A DNA stretch of 64,000 nucleotides from Pontiella sulfatireligans. Its GTDB lineage: Bacteria; Verrucomicrobiota; Kiritimatiellia; Kiritimatiellales; Pontiellaceae. Positions 50,120 to 59,816 of the stretch are shown here, piece after piece (the stretch's first letter is position 1; every line of letters begins with the position of its first letter). The DNA lies in contig NZ_CAAHFH010000001.1 in the NCBI RefSeq assembly GCF_900890705.1, positions 3,038,001 through 3,102,000 on the forward strand, given 5' to 3'. The notes beneath the pieces were generated by a model, which saw only the letters and a list, made by a program, of their open reading frames with translations, searched no databases and was not told where the DNA came from. Both the position numbers and the translations under genes were made by a program.

Positions 50120-52351
50120 ATGAGCTTCGATACGCAAATCCTCCAATTTATGTCCGCAACTGGCTACCGTCCGATGAAGCAGCACGAGCTGGCCAACGCC
50201 TTGAATATTTCCTCGAAAGGCCAGCGCACCGATTTTCGGCACGACCTCTACGCGCTCGAAGACGCCGGAAAGGTCAGCCGCCTTCGCAAAAACCGCTGGG
50301 GGCTTCCCGACACGGCGAATCAAGTGGCCGGGACGATTAAGATCATGCCCAAAGGCGGAGCCATCTTCATCCCGGAGCAGGAAGGTGAATCCGAAATCTA
50401 CATTTCCGAGCGCAATACCGGCGTTGCCCTGCCCAACGACAAAGTTTCCATCGAGGTGTTCCACTCCGAATATGCCGAACGGCAGCGCGAGCGGCGCGGA
50501 CAGAAGGATCTGCGCGCCGAAGGGCGCGTACTCCAGGTGCTGGAACGAGCGAGCGACCAAACCGTCGGGCTGCTTAAAAAGACCCCCTACTACTGCTACG
50601 TCATTCCGGATGCACCCGGCTTCAAACACGACGTACGAATCGACAACGCGCAAAACATTGCAGAAAACCACAAAGTGCTCGTCAAGCTCAACGCCTGGGT
50701 CGATCCATTCAAGCCGCTCACCGGAAACATCATCGAAGACCTTGGCGAGATGTCCACCCCCGGCATCGATGTCGACAGCCTGCTGGCCGATGCCGGCATC
50801 CGCGAAGAGTTCCCCGATGACGTTGTTGCAGAAGCCAACCGGCTATCCGGCGAAGTCACCCCCGAACGCATGGAAGGCCGGCACGACCTGCGCGATGCCT
50901 ACACGTTCACCATCGATCCCGAAACCGCGCAGGATTACGACGATGCCGTTTCGCTCGAACCGCACTCCGCCGGGGGCTGGCTGCTAGGCGTCCATATCGC
51001 CGACGTCTCCACCTATGTCATCCCCGGCTCGTTGATCGATAAAGAGGCCTTCAAACGCGGCAACAGCATCTATCTGGTCGATCGCGCCGTCATGATGCTG
51101 CCCAAGGAGCTCACCACCAAGGTGTGCAGCCTGAACCCGAAAAACGACCACCTCACCCATTCCGTCGAGCTGCACCTCAGCCCCGAAGGCGACATCCTCA
51201 GCTACGAAAGCTTCCCCTCGGTGATCCACTCCAAGGCGCGGCTCACCTACACGCAGGTGCAAGAGTTTATCGACGGCAAGCACGACCACGGCATTCCGGA
51301 GCACGTGCTGCGCCGGCTGGAAAACCTCTGGCCGCTGGTCCAGAAAATCCGCGCGTTACGTGTAGCCAACGGCTCAGTGGAAATCAATACACCCGAAATT
51401 GATATCAAGCTGAACGACCAAGGCAAGGTTGAAAAAATGATGCCGCGTTCCGAGTCGAAGGAAGCCTACCAGCTAATCGAAGACTGCATGCTGCTCGCCA
51501 ACCGCGCGGTCGCAGAAACCCTGATGGCGGCGGGAAAACCCGCGATCTACCGCATCCACGAAGAGCCCGATGAAGAGCAATGGGCCGCGATGGGCATGGA
51601 ACTGCAGGCGCTCGGCATCGCCGCGCTTCCGCAAGACCGGCAGGACATCAACCAAGCCATTAAGCTCGCCCAAGGCACTGCCGTGGAATACACCGCCAAC
51701 CTCGCCATCCTGCGCAACTTTAAACGCGCGGAATATTCGGCCACGCAGATCGGCCACTTTGGCCTGGCCTTCGACGACTACACCCATTTCACTTCGCCGA
51801 TCCGCCGCTATCCCGACCTGCTCGTGCACCGCCTGCTCAAGGCCGTAGAACTCAACCAGCAGCTGCCGCTTTCGATGGATAAGATCGAGATGATCGCCAA
51901 CCACTGCAACGAAACCGAGAGAAAAGCCGACGAGCTTGAAAGAAAGAGCACCGAAAAGAAGCGGATGGAGTACTACAACGAAATACTAAACTCGCCGGAA
52001 GCGGCAAAGTTCAAGGGCTACATTGTTTCCATTAAAGGCAAGGGAATGATCGTCGAACTGCCCGACTCGCTGCAGCGCGGGATGGTCACCTTCGCCTCCA
52101 TCACCTCCGACTGGCTGGTGGCCAACGAAGAGCTGACGCAGGTCTGCACACGGGGCGGAAAGGTGAAGTACACCATTGGAGAAGAGGTGGAAGTGGCGCT
52201 GGCCAAGGTCGACACCGCCCGGGGCTTTGTCGATTTCATCCTCGCCGACCAAGTGGCCCAGCCGGCGCGGCGCGAGAAGAAGCCACGCGTCCAGCCCGAT
52301 ATGAAAACAGGCCGATCGAGATCCCGCGGCAAGCATCGCCGCCGGAAATAA
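50120..52351 (+). CDS. rnr: ribonuclease R
   Basis: 743 residues. Processive 3'-5' exoribonuclease. Order: N-terminal winged-helix region (about 1-70), cold-shock domains (about 75-225), RNB catalytic domain (DLRDAYTFTIDPETAQDYDD with the Asp cluster; HIADVSTYV; HFTSPIRRYPDLLVHRLLKA), S1 domain (about 640-715) and a basic C-terminal tail (RSRSRGKHRRRK). Ribosome site AAAGGAA. Confidence 0.96.
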   Translation: MSFDTQILQFMSATGYRPMKQHELANALNISSKGQRTDFRHDLYALEDAGKVSRLRKNRWGLPDTANQVAGTIKIMPKGGAIFIPEQEGESEIYISERNTGVALPNDKVSIEVFHSEYAERQRERRGQKDLRAEGRVLQVLERASDQTVGLLKKTPYYCYVIPDAPGFKHDVRIDNAQNIAENHKVLVKLNAWVDPFKPLTGNIIEDLGEMSTPGIDVDSLLADAGIREEFPDDVVAEANRLSGEVTPERMEGRHDLRDAYTFTIDPETAQDYDDAVSLEPHSAGGWLLGVHIADVSTYVIPGSLIDKEAFKRGNSIYLVDRAVMMLPKELTTKVCSLNPKNDHLTHSVELHLSPEGDILSYESFPSVIHSKARLTYTQVQEFIDGKHDHGIPEHVLRRLENLWPLVQKIRALRVANGSVEINTPEIDIKLNDQGKVEKMMPRSESKEAYQLIEDCMLLANRAVAETLMAAGKPAIYRIHEEPDEEQWAAMGMELQALGIAALPQDRQDINQAIKLAQGTAVEYTANLAILRNFKRAEYSATQIGHFGLAFDDYTHFTSPIRRYPDLLVHRLLKAVELNQQLPLSMDKIEMIANHCNETERKADELERKSTEKKRMEYYNEILNSPEAAKFKGYIVSIKGKGMIVELPDSLQRGMVTFASITSDWLVANEELTQVCTRGGKVKYTIGEEVEVALAKVDTARGFVDFILADQVAQPARREKKPRVQPDMKTGRSRSRGKHRRRK

Positions 52352-52354
52352 GCA

Positions 52355-52669
52355 CTACCCCGCTTTGTGAAGGGCCACGGTATGCTTGGACTGTAGAAAA
52401 TGAAGCGCCAGCAGGCAGGAGCTGCGGTGCTTGCAGATCATCCCGCAAAATTCAACACGCCACTGTTCGCCGCGCGAAACGCTGTCGTAGCGGGAATAGT
52501 CCTCTTCCGCGTCGTCCCAGCTAATGCAGCGCCCCTGTTTTTTCGAGAGCTCAAGCCGGTGCATGTCCACCGCACGGCGGTGCTGCACGATCTCCCAATC
52601 AATCAGTTCATGCACTCCAGTACAATGCGCGTGCTGCGCTTCAGGTTTTATAGTCTGTTCATTGATCAT
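52355..52669 (-). CDS. small hypothetical protein with Cys pairs
   Basis: 104 residues, convergent with rnr (3-nt gap). Not recognised. Features: MHRLELSKKQGRCISWDDAE then EDYSRYDSVSRGEQWRVEFC, and GMICKHRSSCLLALHFLQ with Cys at C-x3-C-x5-C spacing, which may bind metal. Acidic-aromatic composition unlike an antisense shadow. The ribosome site is weak. Confidence 0.5.
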   Translation of the reverse strand: MINEQTIKPEAQHAHCTGVHELIDWEIVQHRRAVDMHRLELSKKQGRCISWDDAEEDYSRYDSVSRGEQWRVEFCGMICKHRSSCLLALHFLQSKHTVALHKAG

Positions 52670-52764
52670 AATTCATCTCATGCACTCATTAGAACATCTA
52701 GAAAAGCATCAGGTGTGCCAGCCTTTGAACATTAACTCATAGACGGCGGATGAAGGAAAGCGCA

Positions 52765-53211
52765 CTAAGGATGGATATAGCGGAACGCAGCAAAGGCCGC
52801 GGCAATTCCGGTGAGCATCCCCATGAACACCTCGAAGCGGGTATGGCCGAGCAATTCCTTGAGCTTGGTCTCCGAAAACCGGTGCGTGTGCAGCAGTTCA
52901 TCGACAATTTGATTAAGCAGCTTGGCCTGCTCGCCGGCGGCCTTGCGCACGCTTTGGGCGTCGAACATAACGACAACGGCAAATGCAACGCCCAGCGCAA
53001 AGATCGCCGAATCGAAGCCTTGGCACAGGCCGAGGGACGTCGCCAGCGCCGAGGCCATGGCGGAGTGCGCGCTCGGCATGCCCCCCGTACTCACCATGTA
53101 GCTGAAATCGAGCCGTTTGCTTTCAACGAGGCAGCAGACCATCTTGATGGTTTGAGCAACAAACCAACCGGACAGGGCGGCCCAAAAACTTGGATGCAGA
53201 CCATGATTCAT
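52765..53211 (-). CDS. DUF212 divergent PAP2-family membrane protein
   Basis: 148 residues with about four hydrophobic segments. FVAQTIKMVCCLVESKRLDF, MVSTGGMPSAHSAMASALAT (the phosphatase-like PSAH motif) and MFDAQSVRKAAGEQAKLLNQ are the family marks. Relatives are acid phosphatase/VPO-like and of unclear substrate. Solitary, 46 nt upstream of the AsmA-like gene's stop. Confidence 0.9.
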   Translation of the reverse strand: MNHGLHPSFWAALSGWFVAQTIKMVCCLVESKRLDFSYMVSTGGMPSAHSAMASALATSLGLCQGFDSAIFALGVAFAVVVMFDAQSVRKAAGEQAKLLNQIVDELLHTHRFSETKLKELLGHTRFEVFMGMLTGIAAAFAAFRYIHP

Positions 53212-53257
53212 AGTTTAAATTTTCCTTTGCCGGTTTGTTGCGCCGCACCAGCCGGCT

Positions 53258-55786
53258 CTATTCCTTGCTCCGGGAAAACAGTTTCGAGATGGTTTTTGGG
53301 AAGGCCTTCAAGCGCCACGAAGGCTTGGTAAAGGGGCCGTCCAGTTTGACTTCAAGCAGCCTGGTTACCGGATAGGTCAGGATTTTCATAATCGTTCCCG
53401 CCTTTGTTCCGCTCAGGACCCGCACCCGGAGATAGGCATCGAACCCGGTTTCCGGGTTGTAGAGCCCCCGGCCGTCCGCGCTGATGATGTCCCCGCCGAA
53501 ATGCGTATCGTCAGATGATATATTCCCGTCCTCAATGAGAAAGCTCGAACGCAGATCGGTAATTGAAAAAACAGAAAAGGACGGAAACATCTTGCGCACC
53601 AGCCAGGAAAAACCCTTGAACAAAGGAAGATCCGCCAGCTGTCCTTCCGTAATGTTCAGAACCCCCTTTCCTCGGGCGGAGGCAAAGAAGTTGGTTGAAA
53701 AATCGGCATCGAAATGCAACGAACCGGCCATGCTTCCCGCCACCGTGACATCTTTGCTGTCGGGATTGAATGATTGAATGTATTCCTTGAAATCGACTCC
53801 AGTGAAATTCAAATCCAAGGTATAGGGGATGGCGTTGTTGGAAGGGTCATTGATCAGAACAAAATAGCCCTGCCCCGTTCCGCCGCAAAGGCCGTAATCC
53901 ATATCGCTCACAATCATTTTAGGGCCTTTCCCCGAAAACATCGCTTTGAAACGATCTGTTCGCGCAAAGACAAACCGAACATTATCCGCCTCCATCGCAG
54001 CGGTAAAGTCGGTTTCCTTCATGGTTCCCCAGTCATAGGCGCCCTGGGCCTGGATCGACACAGCACCGTCACCGGTCTGCAAATGGCGTTTGAAAAGGTC
54101 CGTCCGGTGCACAATCAGGTTTTCAAGCGAAGCAGGATTCATCGTGGTGTCCACATCGAACCGGGCAATGCGCTTCTTGAAATCCACCGAGGCCGTGCCT
54201 TTTAGATAGCGGTGGCTCCTCATCAACGTTCCCGGATCGATGCGCAGCACGCCGTGCTTGTAGAACGTTGCAACATTGGCGGAGGAGCATTCCACCCCTT
54301 GAATGACGGCGTCCTTGGCCGTTCCGCTAACATCAATGAAAAAGCTGCTCCAATCCGTTATGTCCGCGCCCAGCTTCAAATGCAGCTTCGGGGACGCGTC
54401 CTTGAACTTGAAGCGGTCGATGACGTTGGTGGCAATCCGCACGCGGCTCAGCGAGCCCATGAGCAAGTTGGGATCAAAAGCAATATCGGCATCCACACCA
54501 AACTCATGCGTTCCGGCATCCCAGAACACCTCGCCCGCCGCTCCGCCGCCGTGCAGGCTGCTATTCAATTCATAAGAACGATGTTCCTGACCGCGCAGCC
54601 GTCCCGTCAGGCCGGTTAAATCAACGCGCTTTTCAGAGGTCGCCAGCTTCCCGTTCAGCGACTCAATCTGCAAATCCTCATAGCCGAAATCGTTGACGGA
54701 AAACGTTCCGGAGACATGTTCCAAAAGCTCCTTCGGCACCGCAGGCCCGAAATCAAGTTCGACACGGGGCAGGCTGCTGATGTGCAGCTGCAGCTTGACC
54801 AGAAGCTCATGGAACTTTTCGGGGAGCGCAAGCAGCGGCTGGGTGGAGGTGATCGTATTCTGGAGGGAGCCTTGCACCAGGTTCGAGTCAACGTCGTAGT
54901 CGCCCTGCAGCTCAAACGTCTGAAGGTTTTTAGTCAACGCCACCCGTTGCACCCGCAAATCGGGATACGCAAAACGGACAGCCAGCTCTGCGTTGGAAAA
55001 TCCGACCTTCCGGATTTCAAGCGCTGTCGCCCGGGCCACAATGCTCAAATGACTGGCCTGCAAAAAATCCGCATCCAGCATGAAGCCGATTTCGACATCC
55101 GCCCCCTGCGGAAGCGAAAGGCTTTTGAGGCGGTCTTCCAGCCGTTGGAACTGAGCGGAACTCAACCGTACGCTGCGCGGCTCCACGGCGGGCTTAGCCT
55201 CTTTTTTCGCAAGCTTATCCTTTGCGGACGTCTCTTTTTCTTTTCGGAGAATGGAGCCGTTCACGGTGAAACGGGAGCCCAGCCAAGACACGTGGCCTTC
55301 CGTCACCCGTATGCGGTCGGGCATAAAATCCACACTGGCCTCAACCCCGGCGAAAGCCAGCGCCGGACTGCCCGCAGGAATTTCAACCCCCCACTCCAGC
55401 GCCGGTGTAGTTTTGATCGACTCCGCACGCAAATGAACTTTCCAGCCGTGGCTCCCCGTATCCCACAAGGCCTTCTGTTCATAAAAAAAAAGGCGCTCGG
55501 CCTGAAAGACCGGCGCGAGGTCATCCGGGTTATGGCTGAAATAGCGAACGTTGTCAGCACGCCAGCCTTTGAAGGTAAGCGTAACCTTTTCCACATCCAC
55601 CGGAACGCCGGACGCATTGACCCTGCGCAATGCTTCGCGCAGGATGGGTTCCGGCACGCCGGCCGTATTAAGCACAACAAACGCCGCCAGCAGGAGCAGC
55701 ACGCCAGCCACCAGAATACGCATAAAGACACGAACGCCCGTATAGGTTCCTTTGGTCAAACGACGGCCTAGATGAGGGCGTTTCAT
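53258..55786 (-). CDS. large AsmA-like (DUF3971-type) membrane-anchored protein
   Basis: 842 residues. One N-terminal membrane segment (about 18-43, RILVAGVLLLLAAFVVLNTA) and a long periplasmic beta-rich region. The C-terminal part (GSLHFDADFSTNFFASARGKGVLNITEGQLADLP, given here as GSLHFDADFSTN and GKGVLNITEGQLADLP; then SLLIEDGNISSDDTHFGGD-like FLIEDGNISSDDTHFGG) matches the AsmA C-terminal domain, now linked to bridge-like lipid transport. It ends the gld-like operon with no gap to the DUF4340 gene. Confidence 0.75.
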   Translation of the reverse strand: MKRPHLGRRLTKGTYTGVRVFMRILVAGVLLLLAAFVVLNTAGVPEPILREALRRVNASGVPVDVEKVTLTFKGWRADNVRYFSHNPDDLAPVFQAERLFFYEQKALWDTGSHGWKVHLRAESIKTTPALEWGVEIPAGSPALAFAGVEASVDFMPDRIRVTEGHVSWLGSRFTVNGSILRKEKETSAKDKLAKKEAKPAVEPRSVRLSSAQFQRLEDRLKSLSLPQGADVEIGFMLDADFLQASHLSIVARATALEIRKVGFSNAELAVRFAYPDLRVQRVALTKNLQTFELQGDYDVDSNLVQGSLQNTITSTQPLLALPEKFHELLVKLQLHISSLPRVELDFGPAVPKELLEHVSGTFSVNDFGYEDLQIESLNGKLATSEKRVDLTGLTGRLRGQEHRSYELNSSLHGGGAAGEVFWDAGTHEFGVDADIAFDPNLLMGSLSRVRIATNVIDRFKFKDASPKLHLKLGADITDWSSFFIDVSGTAKDAVIQGVECSSANVATFYKHGVLRIDPGTLMRSHRYLKGTASVDFKKRIARFDVDTTMNPASLENLIVHRTDLFKRHLQTGDGAVSIQAQGAYDWGTMKETDFTAAMEADNVRFVFARTDRFKAMFSGKGPKMIVSDMDYGLCGGTGQGYFVLINDPSNNAIPYTLDLNFTGVDFKEYIQSFNPDSKDVTVAGSMAGSLHFDADFSTNFFASARGKGVLNITEGQLADLPLFKGFSWLVRKMFPSFSVFSITDLRSSFLIEDGNISSDDTHFGGDIISADGRGLYNPETGFDAYLRVRVLSGTKAGTIMKILTYPVTRLLEVKLDGPFTKPSWRLKAFPKTISKLFSRSKE

Positions 55787-57577
55787 TTATTTCATTTCCG
55801 GCAAAAGAGCCTCTTCCTTCAAGAGCAAGTCATTCGACAGGGAGCCGACAAGCGACTTGTCGAGATAGAAGACCACATCCCGCCCCTTCACCATGGAGTA
55901 GAACCCCCTCGGGGTTTCGCGGCCAATAAGCAACACGCGGCCAAGCTCATTGGTGCCAGACAACCAAACATGCAGCTCCAGCTGCGGATCGGCCAAGCCA
56001 TAAATGTCCAGCGATCGAGGATTGTAGGTTACATATTCGGAGGTCTTCAGTGCCGACAAGCGGCTTAAAAGCTTCTCGACGGCCACGGTGTCAACCGAAA
56101 CATTTCCGTTCGTACCGACCGGATTAAACAAGCCATCCTCCCGGCGCTCTATAGCCTGCATGCCCTGCGTTTCCGAACCGACCGAAACCTTCTGGATCAA
56201 CTCGCGGTTCAGCTGCCAAATGGAACGGTTCTTATACGTCAGCGGATCTGAAGCGGTTCCAGAGATTGAACGCAGATTGATTTCATATACGGCCGGTTCG
56301 CCAAAGCGCAGGATGCGCAGCCCGTCCCTTTTCCCGAAGTTAGGCAGCACCTGAACCTGATTGGTCAGGCCCAGCTTAGACGACCCAAACTCGAACGTCC
56401 AAGACGCGACCGCGGCATCGCCGGCCGCATTGTAGTCTATAATGACCGCCTCGTCCCAAGTCTTGATCAACCCGGCCACGGCGTCGGCATCGGCCGGCCA
56501 GGCCACCGGACGCACCACCATCCACCGTCCGTCCTCCATCCGCAGCTCCAGCACCTCGTCGCCAAAGCGCAGCGAAACATGGTCAACCTCCTTGGCAGGA
56601 ATGGCCAGCACGCTGGCATCGCGGAAGCGGTCAACCGGAACATTCAGCAGATCGAGCACGGCAGACTTAAGCGCAAACACAGACGTGTCGTCCGCCCGGC
56701 GAGCGTAAACAAAACCCGGACGATCCGGAATTTCATCGCCCAGCACCAGCATTCGGGAGCTTCCATCCACGCCGCCCAAAGAGATCTGGCGATTCTCGCC
56801 CTGCAGCCCGTACACCGAAAAATCGGAAACGTTGTCGGCTATAAAGTCCTCGGAATCTTCGATGCGCAGACGGTACAAGCGCGCCAGATAGGCATCCACT
56901 TCTTTGGGTTCGGCCGGCGCCGACACCGGCTGCTGGACCTGCCAGTCCACCTGTGGCTCCTTGACCATTTGGATGAAGCCTCCGGCCCCACGGATTTCAA
57001 CCCGCCGGACGCTGGGGGCATCGCCCGCAAACAACGTGCGGTCGCGCAGCTCTCCGGCCGAGGCCGGCACAATGGAAAACAGCACATCCGGTATCGTGTA
57101 GAGGGCTTCTTTTCCCTTTTCCTTTGCATAAACCATTTTGCCCAGCGGCATCTTCCGGCCAATCAGCCAGACATGGCGACCTTGGTTGTCGATGGCGTCA
57201 ATCTCCAACGCAGGATGGTCAAAACCATATTCAGACTCGTCAAAACCGCGCATAGCCAAATGCTCTGGGGTGATGGTGGTGCCCTTGCCCATGGCATTGA
57301 GACCGGCCACCAAACGGTGAATCAGCGCGAGGTCGGCCCGCCCCATGCCGAGGGCGGCTCCACCCGTCATCCAAACGCCGTCCTCCTTGACGCACTCCAC
57401 CACCGTATTGGTGCGTTTGAACTGAAGCGAAACCAGCGTCCCGGCATCCAGGTTGAACATCCGAATCCGCTGAAGCTCTTTAGCCGGAGTGCGCAAACGC
57501 CACGTTTGCTGCATCCAAATGAACGCGCCCAGCACAACGATGCTGGCCAGTAAAACCAATGTAGTACGACCTTTCAT
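55787..57577 (-). CDS. DUF4340 protein
   Basis: 596 residues. N-terminal membrane anchor (about 6-22, LVLLASIVVLGAFIWMQ); the rest is periplasmic. Contains repeated DUF4340 segments (DNVSDFSVYGLQGENRQISL; SLDIYGLADPQLELHVWLSG). Proteins of this family sit next to GldG-type genes in many bacteria. Biochemical function unknown. Starts 12 nt after the GldG-like stop. Confidence 0.85.
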   Translation of the reverse strand: MKGRTTLVLLASIVVLGAFIWMQQTWRLRTPAKELQRIRMFNLDAGTLVSLQFKRTNTVVECVKEDGVWMTGGAALGMGRADLALIHRLVAGLNAMGKGTTITPEHLAMRGFDESEYGFDHPALEIDAIDNQGRHVWLIGRKMPLGKMVYAKEKGKEALYTIPDVLFSIVPASAGELRDRTLFAGDAPSVRRVEIRGAGGFIQMVKEPQVDWQVQQPVSAPAEPKEVDAYLARLYRLRIEDSEDFIADNVSDFSVYGLQGENRQISLGGVDGSSRMLVLGDEIPDRPGFVYARRADDTSVFALKSAVLDLLNVPVDRFRDASVLAIPAKEVDHVSLRFGDEVLELRMEDGRWMVVRPVAWPADADAVAGLIKTWDEAVIIDYNAAGDAAVASWTFEFGSSKLGLTNQVQVLPNFGKRDGLRILRFGEPAVYEINLRSISGTASDPLTYKNRSIWQLNRELIQKVSVGSETQGMQAIERREDGLFNPVGTNGNVSVDTVAVEKLLSRLSALKTSEYVTYNPRSLDIYGLADPQLELHVWLSGTNELGRVLLIGRETPRGFYSMVKGRDVVFYLDKSLVGSLSNDLLLKEEALLPEMK

Positions 57578-57589
57578 CCTTGCAGCACC

Positions 57590-59023
57590 CTATTTCCTTC
57601 TTCGATACCAAATAATTAAACCCATGCCCACCGCGACCAGCGGAATGGCAACAACATTAATCCAGAACAATTGCTTCAACTGCCCACGGGAGAGGCTAAG
57701 CTTAATCTCTTCGATCGGCTTCGGCGAAATGGCAATCAACTCTTCGCGGTCGAGAAGCCAATTCAACGCACTCATGAAAAAGTCCAAGTTGCCGCCCACC
57801 ATGCTGCCGTTGCTCACAAAGTCCGAATCGCCGATCACAACCACGCGCGACGGCTTGATCTGCACATCTAGAAGCTCCTGCGCGGCGCCGCGCTCGATGG
57901 CCACCGCCAGCGTTATGGGCCCGCGCAGGTCGCCGGTCTCTTCATCAAACTTTGCATTGGAGTCGTCGACCTGCGTTTCCGACCAGCTTTTATCCGACGT
58001 CATCGCCAGCGGCGCAACGGAAGGACGGTCCTCCGCCACGGCGCCCTCCATCTCCCGGGCCAGCGGCTGCACCGAACGAGGCAGAATGAACTGGACAATC
58101 GACTGCATCCGCATGGTGATGGGATGCGGATTGTAGCGGCGGATGTGCACATCGCTGCCACGCAGCGTGTTTTCGAGATCCACCACAATATCGTTGCGAA
58201 GCCCGACCCCCCAGCGCTGGAGCATCGGCTCCAGCCCGGTTTCCTTCAGCGCATCGAGCATAACCATCACGCGGCCGCTGCGGTTGAGGTATTCTTCCAC
58301 AAGTTCGACCTCCACCGAGCTCATCATCTGCGCCGGCCCGGCAATCACCAGCGCCGAAGCGTCTTCCGGAACGCGGTTTTCGGCGCTCAGCATCAGCTCT
58401 TTCACTTCTAGGTTGTCGCGCAGAATTTGCGTTCCAATCTTTGAAAATCCGGCCAGCTGGTCAAAATCGGTTACGCGCTTTTCGCCATGGCCCACTAAAA
58501 AATACACCAAAGGCGGCTCGCCTTGCATAAGCGAAAGGATGGCGCTTGAAAAGGCCTGCTCTCCCTTGAACGCCGTGAGCACCGGTTCCTTCCGGCCGTT
58601 CACGATCTGGCTGTCAGCGATATCGGCCTGGCGCACCACTTTGCTCGTCCCGTCGATATCAAACACCACCACCTGCGCCTCGGTCAGGCCGTATTTGTTG
58701 GCCAGTTTTTCCGTCCGGGCGCGGTCGCGGGCCGGATCGACCCACTCCACGTGGATGTTCCGGTTGTTATATTGGTATTCTTCCAGCAGGTTTTCAATGT
58801 CGTGGTAGAGCGCGTGCTCTTCCTGAAAAAACACAGTTATATCGACATCGTATTCCAGCTCGTCGAGCATCTGGAGGGTTTTATCGGAAAGTTCGTAATA
58901 GCTATGCCCGCTCCAGTTGCCGCGCAGCGGATTGGTCAAAGCAATGAAGTTGACCAGCTGCACGAGCACGAAGGCCAGCAGCACGGCAGCGAGAATGTTC
59001 AGGTTGGAAAAAATTCGTTTCAT
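57590..59023 (-). CDS. GldG-family (DUF4350/ABC_transp_aux) periplasmic component
   Basis: 477 residues. One N-terminal membrane segment (about 8-28) and one at the C-terminus (about 452-470, WINVVAIPLVAVGMGLIIWY). The middle has the ABC_transp_aux pattern: NIHVEWVDPARDRARTEKLA, VVFDIDGTSKVVR, GEPPLVYFLVGHGEK and ARVVMLDALKETG-type RVMVMLDALKETG. Partner of the permease and ATPase. Confidence 0.88.
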   Translation of the reverse strand: MKRIFSNLNILAAVLLAFVLVQLVNFIALTNPLRGNWSGHSYYELSDKTLQMLDELEYDVDITVFFQEEHALYHDIENLLEEYQYNNRNIHVEWVDPARDRARTEKLANKYGLTEAQVVVFDIDGTSKVVRQADIADSQIVNGRKEPVLTAFKGEQAFSSAILSLMQGEPPLVYFLVGHGEKRVTDFDQLAGFSKIGTQILRDNLEVKELMLSAENRVPEDASALVIAGPAQMMSSVEVELVEEYLNRSGRVMVMLDALKETGLEPMLQRWGVGLRNDIVVDLENTLRGSDVHIRRYNPHPITMRMQSIVQFILPRSVQPLAREMEGAVAEDRPSVAPLAMTSDKSWSETQVDDSNAKFDEETGDLRGPITLAVAIERGAAQELLDVQIKPSRVVVIGDSDFVSNGSMVGGNLDFFMSALNWLLDREELIAISPKPIEEIKLSLSRGQLKQLFWINVVAIPLVAVGMGLIIWYRRRK

Positions 59024-59063
59024 TTGATGGGGGTCCTTGCTGGGCCGTTCCCGGCCGTCCGGT

Positions 59064-59816
59064 CTACGGACGGCGGGCCTCCACGGCCTTAACTGAGGTG
59101 AACAGGAACAGGGCCGTATAACTCAAATACAGCACAATGGTCCGGCTGTCTACAATGCCTCTGGAAAAATCCATCATATGGGCGAAGGAGGATAAATACT
59201 GGCCCACAATCCGGATCGAGGAGGTCGTCGAGGAATACGCCATAATCGCCATCCCAAGCGTAGAACCAAACAGCAGGGCAAAGCCGCTGATGGCCGCCAC
59301 GATCTGGTTCGACGTCAGGCTCGACATAAACAAGCCTACGGATACGTAGAGGCCACCAACCAAAACCACGCCCAACCCGCCGGCGCGCAAAGCACCGGCA
59401 TCGGGAAAAGCAATGCCTTCAGCCGGGCACAGCCGGCTTTGAATGTAGGCATACACCAAAATAGGAAGCCACAGCACCATGTAGAACACCAGCGCTCCGG
59501 CAAACTTCGACAACACCAGCTCTGGCACCCGGACCGACGTCGTCAACAGCGACTCCAACGTGCCCAGCTTACGCTCTTCGGCAAAAAGACGCATCGTGAT
59601 CAGCGGGATCACCACCGGAAGCGCAAACGTCAGCAGCGGCCCGCTGAACATCAGCTGCGCGGCCACCGTGAGCGACTCGCCATGCGCAAGCTGGCTCAGA
59701 AGCCAAACAAAGTTGCCGCCGGTGAGCGCCCAAAAGAAAAACATTACCACATAGGCAATGGGCGACAGAAAACAGGTTCGCAGTTCCTTTTTGAACAAGC
59801 TGAAAAACACATTCAT
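59064..59816 (-). CDS. GldF-like ABC-2 permease
   Basis: 250 residues from the ATG at 59816, which overlaps the ATPase stop by 4 nt. Six membrane segments; LFKKELRTCFLSPIAYVVMF start and LLTTSVRVPELVLSKFAGAL mark ABC-2 membrane domains. In Bacteroidota this complex supports gliding and type IX secretion; in PVC bacteria its role is unknown. Confidence 0.9.
   Translation of the reverse strand: MNVFFSLFKKELRTCFLSPIAYVVMFFFWALTGGNFVWLLSQLAHGESLTVAAQLMFSGPLLTFALPVVIPLITMRLFAEERKLGTLESLLTTSVRVPELVLSKFAGALVFYMVLWLPILVYAYIQSRLCPAEGIAFPDAGALRAGGLGVVLVGGLYVSVGLFMSSLTSNQIVAAISGFALLFGSTLGMAIMAYSSTTSSIRIVGQYLSSFAHMMDFSRGIVDSRTIVLYLSYTALFLFTSVKAVEARRP

Noticed and set aside
50096..50671. 190-codon N-terminal extension of glgA
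   Set aside because: It runs antisense through the start of rnr; the GT5 domain begins at the ATG at 50095 and the extension has no homology-like pattern.
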